Of a DNA stretch of 64,000 nucleotides, positions 8,404 through 18,343 are shown piece after piece. Within the stretch, counting starts at the first letter, position 1, and each line of letters starts with the position of its first letter. Source of the stretch: Pycnococcus provasolii. Lineage: Eukaryota; Chlorophyta; Pseudoscourfieldiophyceae; Pseudoscourfieldiales. The notes beneath the pieces are model-generated. The model was not told where the DNA came from, ran no database searches, and saw nothing but the letters and a program-made list of their open reading frames with translations. The stretch lies in contig CP150563.1 of NCBI GenBank assembly GCA_049487715.1, positions 496,001 through 560,000 of the forward strand, in the 5' to 3' direction. The position numbers and the translations under genes are program-made.

Positions 8404-11007
8404 TCAACCTTGTATGCCATCTTCAATGCGCCTCTCCAAGCTCGCAGCAATCGCCGCCACGGCAGCGGTGCCGTCCACCTCTCCTCCACGCAAGTCAGCC
8501 GGCGCAAGCCGAACGAGCGCGGCAGCCACGCCCTCCTCGGCAGGTGTCGAGTCGCGCCACATGTCGTCGTCGTCTGCTGTCGTGTTGTTGCCGAGTCTCT
8601 GCGCGAGCGCGCACGCCTCGAGGGCACACCGATGCCCCTCGTTGGTACTCATGAGGTCATCAAAGGCCACCTCGGTCCCTCCGCAGACGAGCGCACGGAT
8701 CAGCGCCAGCGACGCCTCGAGCGCCCCCACCAGAGCGCTCGCCTCCACGCCGCATGTTGCGGCAGCCTCGCGAGCTGCAATGTGCAAGGGCGCATCCGCG
8801 AGCAGCGCCGGCGGCTCCGCCGTCGCGTTCGCCGCCGCCGCGGTTGCACGCGCCGCGCCAGGAGCCATGGTGTCGTACACCGCCGCCGCGTCTTCGTACG
8901 CACCTCCCAGCACCCACGCGCACTTGCCGCCCCCGTCCACGCCACCCCACGCGCCGCCGCAAGCGATACCGCGTGCGCCGAGCGCCGCACACCGGTGCAC
9001 CGCGACCGTCGCGGCGTGTGCGAGCTGCTGTGCTAGCTGCGCGAGGCGCGAGACGAGGCCGTATCGATTCGCCTCGCCGCGCGGGCGGCACGCGAACACC
9101 AGCTTGTCCACGCATCCTCGCTCGCCGAATCGCAGCAGTGCCGCGAAACACTCAGCCACCGCAGCTTGGCTGAGCAGCACTGGAATCGCCTTGCGAGCCC
9201 CGTGCGGTTCAACAGCTGGCACCTTGTTCCTTGCACGTTCGTCCGTTCGCGGCGGTGGTGGAAGAAAGTGCGGCAGATGTTCGAGTGCGTTGCGTTCCCA
9301 GGCGAGAGCGGCGGGTGACGTCACCAAAACCAGGCGCAGCAGGTCGACAGCTTGCACGATCAGCTCAGGAGAGCAGCTCGACGGGAGATCAGCCGCCCAC
9401 TGCTCGAACAGACGTGGCAAGCCATCGTCCAGAACCGACTTGTTTTCCTCCTGGGTGTTGTCAACGCCTAGCACACGCATGGCAATCGCGTCGTGCTTGG
9501 CGCCGTCGCCACAGCACGTAGTTTCCAAAAGCAGTGCATGAAGACTTCGCAGCACGGGCACGAGTACGTCGCCTGACGCATCGAGCTTGAGAAGGCGGCA
9601 GAGGCCGTTCACGAGAACGAGAGTCTCCACGGGCTGTTGCTGTTGTTGCGATGACGACGACGAGGAGGAGGATCGCTGCCGTGCCGGTTCCTGCGTAGTT
9701 CTTGGCGCGGCACCGTGAACACGAACCCGAGAGGATGCTGGAAAGCGTGGTGGCTGTGACGACGACGGCGTCGTCGTCGTGCTGCGTTCATCCGAGCTGA
9801 TGGCAAGAGCCGTGGTGCGCGTTTGTCGATCATGCTCCAGCAAGCTTGCGAGCGTCCGTAGACCATGGATCAGAGACGGCTCGTTCTTGCTGGTTGAGGA
9901 TTGTGCAACCAGGCGGCTGAGCGACGTGCACAGATGCTTCGTATCACTGTTGTTGCCGCTGTTGTTGTCAAGAAATGCACGTGCAGCCGTGGATGCTTCT
10001 GTGCCACCCGCGATGGCACGCGCATCCTGAGGCGAGAGGCTTGCAAGCCAGTACAGGCTTGGTGCTTCTTCCTTGAGAAGGACACTCTGGATGGATGTTT
10101 GCTGTTGGTGGTGTGGCTGTTGTTGTGGCTGTACTTGTGGCGGCGGTGGTTGTGGCGGTGGTGCGGTCGCGGCGGCGGTGGCGGCAGCTGCAGCTGAGCG
10201 GCTCAGTGCGACACGTTCCTCCTCAAGTTCTCGCGCACGTCGTCGCCAGTTCGCGAGTGCCGCCTCTCGCTCGCGTGCCTGCTCTCGCAGCTGCACGAGC
10301 TCCTCGTTCTCAAACGCCCGTTCTCGCTGCGCCTTGTCAAGTTCCTGCTTCGTGGTGGAGAGCTGCGCTTGTAGGGTGGCTGCGTAGTGCTGCTGCTGTG
10401 GCTGGTGCGTTTGTTGGTAAGGCCGTGCCTGCTGTTGTTGTGTCATGGGCATGCTGCTCGTGGTGTTGGAAGCGAGCCTCCTTTCCATTTCTTTATTTTT
10501 TCTTTCGGCAGTGTCGAGTCGGTTGCGCAGCATCTTGATGTGCGCCGCGTCATATTGCTGCTGCGATGGTTGCTGCGATGCCCCAGCGGGGGCAAGGGCG
10601 GCGGCTTGTGTATTATTGTTGTGCGCCGCCGCGCGTGCCCAGAATCCCTGTATATTCGCAGTGTTCGCATGGTTCTGAGGAGGATGAGGAGGATGAGGAT
10701 GAGGATGCGAGGGATGTGGATGAGGAGGGCGTGCTGAATAGTTGTGCTGAGGATGCGGGATAGGCTGCTGAGGCTGCTGCTGAGGAGGCTGCTGCTGAGG
10801 CACCTGCTGTTGTTGTGTTTGTCCCATGACGACATCCATCGCCGCCCAGTCAAAGTCGTTGTAATCGGACGTGACATCTTTCACGGCGACAACAACGTGA
10901 AGATCAACATTGCCACCACTGCCATGATGAGCCGGATGTAAAGGCAAAGGCAGGGAGCCTGAGGGACCCACCACAGCGGCAGCAGGAGGAGGTTGCTGCA
11001 CGGACAT
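8404..11007 (-). CDS. Q/P-rich coiled-coil and helical-repeat protein, possibly ATRIP/SUV2-like
   Basis: 867 residues from the ATG at 11007. Order of parts: a Pro-rich N-terminus; a short acidic amphipathic stretch (DYNDFDWAAMDVVM, near residues 46-60); a long Gln/Pro/His low-complexity region; a coiled coil near residues 165-290 (NRLDTAERKNKEMERRL and LREQAREREAALANWRRR); a second Q-rich linker; then an alpha-helical C-terminal half resembling HEAT or armadillo repeats (LVNGLCRLLKLDASGDVLVP). An acidic RPA-binding peptide, a coiled coil and a HEAT-like C-terminus together are the architecture of ATRIP, the ATR partner in DNA-damage signalling (plant SUV2). This is an architecture-level inference, not a recognised sequence match. 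Other coiled-coil/HEAT proteins fit equally well. Confidence 0.8.
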   Translation of the reverse strand: MSVQQPPPAAAVVGPSGSLPLPLHPAHHGSGGNVDLHVVVAVKDVTSDYNDFDWAAMDVVMGQTQQQQVPQQQPPQQQPQQPIPHPQHNYSARPPHPHPSHPHPHPPHPPQNHANTANIQGFWARAAAHNNNTQAAALAPAGASQQPSQQQYDAAHIKMLRNRLDTAERKNKEMERRLASNTTSSMPMTQQQQARPYQQTHQPQQQHYAATLQAQLSTTKQELDKAQRERAFENEELVQLREQAREREAALANWRRRARELEEERVALSRSAAAAATAAATAPPPQPPPPQVQPQQQPHHQQQTSIQSVLLKEEAPSLYWLASLSPQDARAIAGGTEASTAARAFLDNNSGNNSDTKHLCTSLSRLVAQSSTSKNEPSLIHGLRTLASLLEHDRQTRTTALAISSDERSTTTTPSSSQPPRFPASSRVRVHGAAPRTTQEPARQRSSSSSSSSQQQQQPVETLVLVNGLCRLLKLDASGDVLVPVLRSLHALLLETTCCGDGAKHDAIAMRVLGVDNTQEENKSVLDDGLPRLFEQWAADLPSSCSPELIVQAVDLLRLVLVTSPAALAWERNALEHLPHFLPPPPRTDERARNKVPAVEPHGARKAIPVLLSQAAVAECFAALLRFGERGCVDKLVFACRPRGEANRYGLVSRLAQLAQQLAHAATVAVHRCAALGARGIACGGAWGGVDGGGKCAWVLGGAYEDAAAVYDTMAPGAARATAAAANATAEPPALLADAPLHIAAREAAATCGVEASALVGALEASLALIRALVCGGTEVAFDDLMSTNEGHRCALEACALAQRLGNNTTADDDDMWRDSTPAEEGVAAALVRLAPADLRGGEVDGTAAVAAIAASLERRIEDGIQG

Positions 11008-11190
11008 TATGGTTGGCGGGAATTCACAACCAAAGGGCGTGCCTTGTTCTCCGTGGGGGAAAGCAGGCTCCCAAAATAAATACTCCAATCCCCGAAATCG
11101 AGCAATCAAGGGGGGGCAGGGGGGGCCTTGTCTACAAAGGGCTCCACCCGAGCCAGGGGCCGTGGAGTCCTGCCCGCCCCTGGCCTGGGG

Positions 11191-11313
11191 GATCCCCCGT
11201 TGCCCACCTACCCCGAGGGACCAGTCAAAAAGGCAGTCAGGGGATCCCCCGTTGCCGACCTACCCCGATGGACTAGTCAAAAGGCAGTTCAGGGGATCCC
11301 CCGTTGCCGACCT
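11191..11313 (+). repeat. 52-bp tandem repeat, 2.4 copies, carrying GGGATCCC
   Basis: Copies begin at 11191, 11243 and 11295, all with GATCCCCCGTTGCC. The full units continue through CACCTACCCCGA-type sequence and a CAGTCAAAAAGGCAGTC-type tail, with a few substitutions. Each copy starts at a GGGGATCCCC palindrome. The block lies in the divergent spacer between the coiled-coil gene and SDHB. Confidence 0.9.
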
Positions 11314-11447
11314 AGGCTCCCCTTTCCTTTGTAGCTCTGACGTCACCCCCCCTAACCTTAGGTGGACCCGGGGTGCTTTTTCTTTGCACACGCGCCTGCC
11401 TCTTCATTCCCGAGGGTTTCCCTTGCCGCATTCATTAGTCAACCAAC

Positions 11448-12401
11448 ATGCTCAGCAGCAGCAGCATGATGTCCCTCCCTCTCCGTGGTGGTATCCTTTC
11501 TCTTTCTTATGGGGGGTCACCTGCTTCTTCTTCTGCAACTTCCTTCTTTCGGTCGCTCGGTCTTTCGGTGAGGTCAGCGGCTTCGTCATCGGCGGCGTCG
11601 GCTTCTGCGGCTTCGGCGTCCTCGGCGGCGGCGTCGTCGGCGTCGTCGTCGTCGTCTCCAGCCATGAAGCCGGTTTTAGAAAAAGAATTCCACATCTACA
11701 GATGGAGCCCGGAAAAAGAACCGCCGGAGAAACCGTACATGCAAACGTACAAAGTGGACGTCAACAGCTGTGGACCGATGATGCTCGACGTTCTCCTCAA
11801 AATCAAAGACGAACAGGACCCCTCGCTCGCGCTGCGACGCTCGTGCCGAGAGGGAATCTGCGGATCGTGCGCCATGAACATTGACGGCAAAAACGGACTC
11901 GCGTGCCTCACCAAGGTGGAAAAGGACATGGCGCCGACGCGCGTCGCACCGCTACCGCACATGTTCGTCGTCAAAGACCTCGTCGTCGACATGAGCAACT
12001 TCTACGCGCAGTACAAGAGCATCGAGCCGTGGCTCAAGACGAAAAACGACGACAACAGGCACGTCGACGCGGAGACGGGAGAGGCGAAGGAGTACCTGCA
12101 GAGCAAGGACGACAGGCTCAAACTCGACGGCATGTACGAGTGCATCCTCTGCGCGTGCTGCTCGACGTCGTGCCCGAGCTACTGGTGGAACAGCGATAAG
12201 TACCTCGGCCCGGCGGTGCTTCTGCAGGCGTACAAGTGGATCAGCGACAGCCGCGACCAGTTCACCGATGAACGACTCAAGGCTGTGGACGACGCATTTA
12301 AGCTGTACCGCTGCCACACAATTATGAACTGCGCGAAGGTGTGTCCCAAGGGACTCAATCCTGGCCTTGGCATTCAGAAGCTCAAGAGTCAGCTGCACTG
12401 A
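11448..12401 (+). CDS. SDHB: Succinate dehydrogenase iron-sulfur subunit, mitochondrial
   Basis: 317 residues and a full-length match to SDHB, the electron-transfer subunit of respiratory complex II. The first 70 or so residues are Ser/Ala/Arg-rich with few acids, as in mitochondrial presequences. The mature part starts near [11 protein letters not shown]. The [2Fe-2S] site is seen as [10 protein letters not shown] (Cys133, 138, 141) followed by a Cys in NGLACLTK. The [4Fe-4S] site is [12 protein letters not shown] (Cys232, 235, 238, 242). The [3Fe-4S] site is [14 protein letters not shown] (Cys289, 295, 299). All ligands are intact. The protein carries electrons from the FAD subunit (SDHA) to ubiquinone in the inner mitochondrial membrane. 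The gene is single-exon with an ATG start at 11448. Confidence 0.98.
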   Translation: MLSSSSMMSLPLRGGILSLSYGGSPASSSATSFFRSLGLSVRSAASSSAASASAASASSAAASSASSSSSPAMKPVLEKEFHIYRWSPEKEPPEKPYMQTYKVDVNSCGPMMLDVLLKIKDEQDPSLALRRSCREGICGSCAMNIDGKNGLACLTKVEKDMAPTRVAPLPHMFVVKDLVVDMSNFYAQYKSIEPWLKTKNDDNRHVDAETGEAKEYLQSKDDRLKLDGMYECILCACCSTSCPSYWWNSDKYLGPAVLLQAYKWISDSRDQFTDERLKAVDDAFKLYRCHTIMNCAKVCPKGLNPGLGIQKLKSQLH

Positions 12402-13354
12402 TTTTTTTTCTATCGTAGAAGCACTAAAAAACGTAGTAACAAAAAAAACACACACTCATTGTTTAATATGGTCTAATGTCTTTTGTTGGTTGAGCGGCCG
12501 CACATACCTTGTACCTTTAGTCGAAGTAAGGAGTAGCGAGTATTCATGGCGGCACTCCTTTACGTTAGGGTCGGTCATACGCGCACGGTCAGGTGTGTGT
12601 CAATTAAGTCCAACTTCAGAACCTACCAGGTGTGTGCTGGTAAAGAACTATCGTAAGGTTAACCTTAGGTCGGCTCACGTGACGGCAAGCATAAACCTGA
12701 CCACAACGAGCACGGACTACGGGTACGTGGCCGCGATTCCCAATCGTGGAAGACGTTGCCTGACGAGCGTTGCCGGAAGGCGGCCAGGCGTCTCAGGCGA
12801 CAGGTGATTCCGCGGCCGTCGTACCATATAGGCTTGCGTGTTTGTTGCGGCTGGTCAAGTGCTCAGGTTGCGTCTGGTCGAACCTCGACACCTCGAACCT
12901 CGATGCGAATTGCGATGCGCACGAACACGGCGAAGATGATGATCCCGGAGATACTTTTCCTCGTCCCTCATGAGAACTCGCCTGCCACACGATGTGGTCT
13001 CTTGAGAGATGCTTGAGTGTAATGAAACGACACACACGGTCTAAAAGTCGAAACCAACACGTTAAGGTTAGTTCACTTCACCATCCAGGAGAAGAATCCA
13101 GAAGAAGGGACGACATTCGTACGGTTCCCTCAAAGGCCTCAAAGGCCTCAATCAATCAACGTGCAAGGTCTCTTGAACTGCATCTGCATCGAATCTGACC
13201 AAAAATAAAAGTCCAAAAGCAAAAGGCGAAAAGGTCTCCGACGAAAAGCGACTTGTAATAAACGTGTGGGAGAGAGAGAAAACAACAGGTGTAGGTGGTG
13301 ACGTTGCCCCATCAAACATCGATTTTCACATCAATAGTCCTTAAGTCACTTGCC
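12402..13354. other. Intergenic region between SDHB and amine oxidase
   Basis: No supported protein gene. The open frames here are short and lack coding bias. The stretch contains TTAACCTTAGG-type words, a strong nested foldback at 12722-12825 (listed separately), and from about 13200 the presumed promoter and leader of the amine oxidase gene. Confidence 0.5.
12722..12825 (+). ncRNA. Candidate structured RNA or foldback element
   Basis: About 104 bases can fold into three nested helices. The outer stem pairs GGTACGTGGCCGCG (12722-12735) with CGCGGCCGTCGTACC (12811-12825), 14 pairs with one bulge. The middle stem pairs GTTGCCTGA (12755-12763) with TCAGGCGAC (12793-12801). The inner hairpin is TGCC-GGAA-GGCG (12771-12782). 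The strand is unknown because a foldback reads similarly on both, and no polymerase III signals are seen. It could be a non-coding RNA or a small mobile foldback. Confidence 0.3.
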
Positions 13355-15523
13355 ATGCTCGCTCAGCCACGCCTTTTAAGTGCTCTTAACTTGAGGCATG
13401 TTTCTTCACATTCCCGCCCGCACAGTAGTATAGGTAGTAGTAGTACTGTTGTCAGGCACAATCATCGTCGTCGTCCTTCTAAGAAGAACTTACCAACGGG
13501 GAAAGCGACGACGACGCCCACGTCCACGACAGCGACGTCGACGCACCCGCTCGACGAACTCACAAGTGAGGAAATCACACGTGCGGCTGAGGCGGTGCGC
13601 AACGCGTTCGCTGACACGGAGCTGAGATTCAACTCCGTCACGCTCGCGGAACCCTCGAAAAAGGACCTCACGCTATTCGCGCAGGATGGACCCGAGAAAA
13701 CGCCGAAAAGAACGGCGGAGGTGGTCGTGCTCGTGCCCAAAACGGGTGAGGCGTACGTATGCTACGTCGACTACGAAGCAAACGACGACGTGCAAACCAA
13801 CAAACTTCCGCTGGGCACGCAACCCCCCTACAGTCCCGACGACTGCTTCCTTGCGGAGGACATCGTCAAGGCTGACGAGGAAGTCGCAAGCCTCCTGAAG
13901 GAACGGTACGGCATCGAGGACCTCGCGCTCGTCGCTTGCGATCCGTGGAGCGTGCACCTGGCCGAAGGCCTCGACTACAAGCCTCTGCAGTGGCGCGACG
14001 ACGGCGTGCCCGCACGACTCGTGCAGACGTTCCTGTACCTGCGCCACGACGCGGATGATAACCACTACGCGCACCCGATCGACATACTTCCCATCGTTGA
14101 CCTGAACGCACGAAAGGTGGTTGCCGTGGAAGGCGTCGACCGCCCTGCTCCGAAGTTGCCAACGGCATCTGTCAACTACCACCGCAACAAGCTCGCGTCG
14201 AACGAGTACCTGCAGACGGAGTGGCGCAAGGAGGTGCTGAAGCCGCTGCACATCGTTCAGCCAGACGGGCCGTCGTTCGAGGTGAACGGGCGTCACGTCA
14301 CGTGGGACAAGTGGACGCTTCGAGTGGGTTGGAACATGAGAGAGGGGCTCGTCCTGCACGACGTCGCGTACGACGGGAGGAGTGTGCTGCGTCGTGGTTC
14401 GCTCGTCGAGATGGCTGTGCCGTACGGCGATCCGAACCCGCCGTTCGAGCGAAAGTGCGCGTTCGACGTCGGTGACTACGGACTCGGGTACTGCGCCAAC
14501 TCTCTCGAGCTGGGTTGCGACTGCCTCGGTCACATCCAGTACTTCGACGTGACGCAGGCGGATGCCGAGGGTGCGCCGTACACAATCAAGAAGGCGATTT
14601 GCATGCACGAGGAGGATGACGGAATTCTCTGGAAGCATATGGAGTACCGCAACGGGCACGCCGAAAGCCGGCGCAGCCGGAAGCTCGTGCTGTCGTTCAT
14701 AGCCACCGTCGTCAACTACGAGTACCTCTTCTACTGGACGCTTCACCAGGACGGGAGCATTGAATTCCAAATCAAGCTGAGCGGAGAGCTGTCGACGAAC
14801 CTCCTGTCTGAGGGTGAGGAGGCGCCGGCGTACGGCGTTATGGTGGCACCCGGAGTGAATGCCCAGGTGCACCAGCACATGTTCTGCGCACGGCTTGACA
14901 TGGACGTCGACGGTTCCGCGAACAGCGTCGCGGAGGTGGACGTGGAAACGCTGCCAGTAGATGCGTCAAATCCACACGGCAACGCCTTCAAGGCTAAGAA
15001 GACGGTGCTGAAGACGGAGAGCGATGCGAAGCGCACGTACGACGCGAATGCCTGCCGCACGTGGAAGATTTTCAACCCCTCGAAGATTAACGAAATCTCC
15101 GGCGAGCCTGTGGGGTACAAGCTGGTACCCTTCACGAGTGGCGCGGCGCAGCCAACACTCATGACGTCGCCCAGCTGCGCGGTGAACACGCGTGGCGAAT
15201 TTGCTACGAAGAATCTTTGGGTGACCTCGCACAGTGATGACGAGAGATATCCAGCCGGTGAGTGGACGCCGCAAAGCACCGGTGCGCTAGGCTTGCCTGA
15301 ATGGACATCTAAGAATCGCAGTGTCGAGAACACCGACGTCGTGTGCTGGCACGCATTTGGCGTCATGCACGTTCCGCGTCCGGAGGATTTCCCGGTGATG
15401 CCGTGCGAGACTACAGGCTTTATGCTCAAGCCAGACAACTTCTTCACGGGAAACCCTTCGATTGATTTGCCACCCGTGGAAGACAAGATGTCGAAGGAAG
15501 AGTCGTCGTGCTGCAGCGAGTAA
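13355..15523 (+). CDS. Copper-containing primary amine oxidase
   Basis: 722 residues from the ATG at 13355. The enzyme converts primary amines plus oxygen and water to aldehydes, ammonia and hydrogen peroxide. The tyrosine expected to become topaquinone is Tyr455 in VVNYEYLFYW, matching the family Asn-Tyr-Asp/Glu-Tyr motif. The copper ligands are His506 and His508 in QVHQHMF, and His672 in WHAFGVMHVPRPEDFPVMP. The usual N2/N3 domains and the beta-sandwich catalytic domain are present (RRGSLVEMAVPYGDPNPP and CDCLGHIQYFD). Length is normal for the family. The first 60 residues are basic and Ser/Thr-rich and could be an organelle presequence. In a marine alga such an enzyme could release ammonium from amines, which would fit the nitrate transporter nearby (inference). 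Confidence 0.96.
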   Translation: MLAQPRLLSALNLRHVSSHSRPHSSIGSSSTVVRHNHRRRPSKKNLPTGKATTTPTSTTATSTHPLDELTSEEITRAAEAVRNAFADTELRFNSVTLAEPSKKDLTLFAQDGPEKTPKRTAEVVVLVPKTGEAYVCYVDYEANDDVQTNKLPLGTQPPYSPDDCFLAEDIVKADEEVASLLKERYGIEDLALVACDPWSVHLAEGLDYKPLQWRDDGVPARLVQTFLYLRHDADDNHYAHPIDILPIVDLNARKVVAVEGVDRPAPKLPTASVNYHRNKLASNEYLQTEWRKEVLKPLHIVQPDGPSFEVNGRHVTWDKWTLRVGWNMREGLVLHDVAYDGRSVLRRGSLVEMAVPYGDPNPPFERKCAFDVGDYGLGYCANSLELGCDCLGHIQYFDVTQADAEGAPYTIKKAICMHEEDDGILWKHMEYRNGHAESRRSRKLVLSFIATVVNYEYLFYWTLHQDGSIEFQIKLSGELSTNLLSEGEEAPAYGVMVAPGVNAQVHQHMFCARLDMDVDGSANSVAEVDVETLPVDASNPHGNAFKAKKTVLKTESDAKRTYDANACRTWKIFNPSKINEISGEPVGYKLVPFTSGAAQPTLMTSPSCAVNTRGEFATKNLWVTSHSDDERYPAGEWTPQSTGALGLPEWTSKNRSVENTDVVCWHAFGVMHVPRPEDFPVMPCETTGFMLKPDNFFTGNPSIDLPPVEDKMSKEESSCCSE

Positions 15524-15616
15524 GAAACGAATAGAAGAAGCGAGCGGCGGCGTGGTCAGCAAATCAACAAGAACAATCATCATCAGATGTCGAATCGTGT
15601 TACTCATCTATTTATC

Positions 15617-16735
15617 TTAACCAACAGAGGCATTCTTCTTCTTCGCCCAAGCACAATTAATACGTGGACTTGGCATATTCATGACAAAGTTCTTGACGCC
15701 ATCTGTTTTCCAATTCACGTGCCAAGCCAGCACATCGTGAGATGTCGTCACCGCTCGCACACGCACACCTTGCAGTTCGATTCCTTCCAGGAAGCTTGTC
15801 TCGAGCAAGCCTTTGTCCCACTCATGCTGAAATTTCACGTTTGCAGTTGCATCAAGAGGCACGGCAAAACCAGCCATGTCGATTGCAAATTTGCGACGTT
15901 TTCCACAAAACTTGGTTTGGAAGCCGTGAATTTCGCCGTTCGTGTGAACGGGTGCATCACCCCCGTCTTTATCCTCCATCCAACCGACGGGCCAGAGCAA
16001 GGCATCGTGCGATGCTCCCGCTGCCGTTGCCCACAACGTTGGCGCGAAGAGGTTGTCGTCGTCCGCGAAATACACCGCGGCATTCTTGCCTTTGTGATCT
16101 CTGAGAGCATGCTCCAAGCCCGTGTTGCGATGGTCCACGCCACGGTGTTTCGACGTCGTGTTGGAGGGAGGTGGGGCGGGTAGACGAGTCACGTGCACAT
16201 GTGCACATTTGTCTGCAAACGAAGGGATTGGATCTGAGATGTTTTCGTCAATCAGGTACCACCACACGTCTGTGCCACCACCAGTCGTCGCATAGCACAT
16301 GGATATGAACATCTGGGAAAGCGTGTACTTGCGGAAGACTCGAGTTGCGGATTTAGGATTTAGTTTTTGTCGTGTGTACGTTGGTGTAATTACGACGAGG
16401 AGTTGTTGTTGTTGTTGTTGAGCAGCAGTAGTAGTAGTCGGTGCTCCTGCTGCTGCTGCTGCTGCTGAGGGTTTGCTGTTGGTGGTGGTGTTGATCGTGT
16501 GATCTTGCTGCTGTCGTCGCCGTCGCGTCATCATGATCATGCTGGTTGTCAAGAAAGAAGCGAGGACCATCACCATGAGGAGCTGCTTTCCATACGACGA
16601 GCGATGATGTCGACGTTGTTTTGAAATAATCGCATCATCAGCAGCATCGATGTCATTATTATTATTGCTAGCACCACCACTACCAACAACAGGAACGACG
16701 GTTTTCGACGTGCGTCGCGCGACGTGCGTAATCAT
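15617..16735 (-). CDS. GT43-family glycosyltransferase (IRX9/glucuronyltransferase-like), type II membrane protein
   Basis: 372 residues from the ATG at 16735. An in-frame ATG at 16942 would add 69 residues. A single membrane anchor (LLMVMVLASFLTTSMIMM) follows a basic cytosolic tail, then a low-complexity stem, then the lumenal catalytic domain. GT43 signatures are clear: LLVVITPTYTR at the domain start, the DxD-type metal/nucleotide motif in VYFADDDNLF (Asp225-227), WPVGWMED, KFAIDMAGFAVPL, and ETSFLEGI with the expected catalytic Glu. Family members transfer glucuronic acid or xylose onto Golgi glycans, for example animal linkage glucuronyltransferases and plant xylan synthesis proteins. 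The algal acceptor is unknown. It is tail-to-tail with the amine oxidase gene, about 90 bases away. Confidence 0.93.
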   Translation of the reverse strand: MITHVARRTSKTVVPVVGSGGASNNNNDIDAADDAIISKQRRHHRSSYGKQLLMVMVLASFLTTSMIMMTRRRRQQQDHTINTTTNSKPSAAAAAAGAPTTTTAAQQQQQQLLVVITPTYTRQKLNPKSATRVFRKYTLSQMFISMCYATTGGGTDVWWYLIDENISDPIPSFADKCAHVHVTRLPAPPPSNTTSKHRGVDHRNTGLEHALRDHKGKNAAVYFADDDNLFAPTLWATAAGASHDALLWPVGWMEDKDGGDAPVHTNGEIHGFQTKFCGKRRKFAIDMAGFAVPLDATANVKFQHEWDKGLLETSFLEGIELQGVRVRAVTTSHDVLAWHVNWKTDGVKNFVMNMPSPRINCAWAKKKNASVG

Positions 16736-17178
16736 CAACAAGATTCTTCTTCTTCTATAACTATGCCTGGTCGTCAAGATAGATGTCGCCACGCACGCAA
16801 TTAAATTCCAAGGGTTGTGTTGTTTGTTTGTTGTATTTATGTGACAGATATGTAGGGTGCTGTATTCAAAAAGTTGACGTTGAAAACGCTCGCTCCCGAG
16901 ACCTCCTTTGATTGACTTGTCGTTTCGGGTCGGGGTTGGCATTTTCTCAGACTTCAAACTTTAGATTGATTGGGGCTTTCGAGATTCGAGACTCGCCATG
17001 GCGTCGCCGGCATTGCAGCATCATAGTAGATAGATTTGAGTAAGTACAGTCCGTACTGTCATTTGAATATTACAAAATGAATGTCTTTCCGTCCGTCATC
17101 CGACACGACGACGGTCTCGCAACATAGGCTGGCTTGGCACTTCGCGGTTCGCCGGTCCATCCATCCATGATTGCACGA

Positions 17179-18006
17179 TCAATCGTGGAGTGCATTCGTC
17201 TCGTCGAAAGCAAGCATGGCGCCAATGCTACGCCAGGGCTTCCACGCGGCAGTCTCCTCGTCAAGCTTCGCGCACACCGCGCGCTCGCCCTCCGCCTTTT
17301 TGATGTCGTATTGTTTCGCGAAGTCGTCGCCGAGCACGAACTTACGCAGAAGACTATCCGTGTATGGCAAAACGTCAGGACGAGCACACCCACTACACAT
17401 AAGCATGTTGAGTAGCGTGCCAGGTCCAACACCGTTGACCTGGTTCAATGCATGATCTTCCAATACCAAACGATCTTCCAATACGTTCAATCGCTCAAGC
17501 GAAACGAGGGTGGGGTTGTCGATCGCCGTTTGAGCGAGGCTACGAAGAAATTTGGCCTTTTGAAAGCAAGCGAATCCCTTGATGATCTCCGTCGCTAGCT
17601 TATCCTCATCGATTGCGGCGATTGCTTGCGGTGAGATTGATGTTTGCAAATCTCCGGTGCCATCATAGCCGCACGCGTTGGCGAGATTCGTGAGTGTGTT
17701 TGCCGCGACAGTTTTGTTCACCCTTGAGCACACGATGCTACGCACCAGGGTTATGAAAGGCGACGCAACAACAACCTTGCGAACAAAGTTCGTAGCCATC
17801 GCCGCCGCCTCAGGAGAGTCGAGTGCCTTGTTAGCGCAAATGAGATCGATTTGCGCCTTCAATGCGCCGTCGGCAGAAGCCAAGTGACGAAATGCCACGA
17901 TCGCGTCCGTCTCCACATTGTAATCGTTCTTCTCAGCGTCGCCGCCCACGAATGGCGTCCAAAGTGGCGCCCGCTTCTGTCGTTTTTTTCGCTTGTTGTC
18001 CATCAT
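17179..18006 (-). CDS. HhH-GPD base-excision DNA glycosylase (AlkA/MAG-like)
   Basis: 275 residues from the ATG at 18006. The C-terminal half holds the helix-hairpin-helix NGVGPGTLLNMLMCSGCARP followed by DVLPYTDSLLRKF. Asp217 in PYTD is the position of the conserved catalytic Asp in HhH-GPD glycosylases. The N-terminus is very basic (NKRKKRQKR), a probable nuclear signal. The family excises damaged bases such as 3-methyladenine. The Ala/Leu-rich helices before the HhH fit this fold. No [4Fe-4S] cluster cysteines are visible, which argues against the endonuclease III branch. An out-of-frame ATG a few bases upstream could act as a uORF or start a different exon arrangement. Confidence 0.87.
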   Translation of the reverse strand: MMDNKRKKRQKRAPLWTPFVGGDAEKNDYNVETDAIVAFRHLASADGALKAQIDLICANKALDSPEAAAMATNFVRKVVVASPFITLVRSIVCSRVNKTVAANTLTNLANACGYDGTGDLQTSISPQAIAAIDEDKLATEIIKGFACFQKAKFLRSLAQTAIDNPTLVSLERLNVLEDRLVLEDHALNQVNGVGPGTLLNMLMCSGCARPDVLPYTDSLLRKFVLGDDFAKQYDIKKAEGERAVCAKLDEETAAWKPWRSIGAMLAFDETNALHD

Positions 18007-18343
18007 CTGCAGACGTCGCACCCGCCGACATCTTTCTAAACGTAATTAACGCCGCCACAGACAGAAACGAACGGGACTGATGATGATGATCACGTCTACT
18101 CACCCTCTGAATCTCGGAATGATGGGGGGCATCATTCGGGGTTCGTCTTTGTGCTGGCAAGTATTTTTGATCAAGGAGGATTGGAAGCACCTAACTACTA
18201 CAGGCAGTCAGTGACAGAGACTTGCTCACGCACATGATGATCTTGCACCACCGCCACATGACAACATCTATCTGTCTGGAGTTCATTTTCCCAGTTTCAC
18301 AAACCCCCTTTTTGGTAAATTGTGAAGACCCCCAATTGAACCC

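Noticed and set aside
13673-14878. 401-residue antisense frame inside the amine oxidase gene.
   Set aside because: The sense strand has all catalytic residues of a known enzyme. The antisense text has no domain and is a codon-bias shadow.
17933-18190. Open frame MSAGATSADDGQQAKK overlapping the DNA glycosylase start.
   Set aside because: It has no homology and ends within the glycosylase gene. Kept only as a possible uORF.
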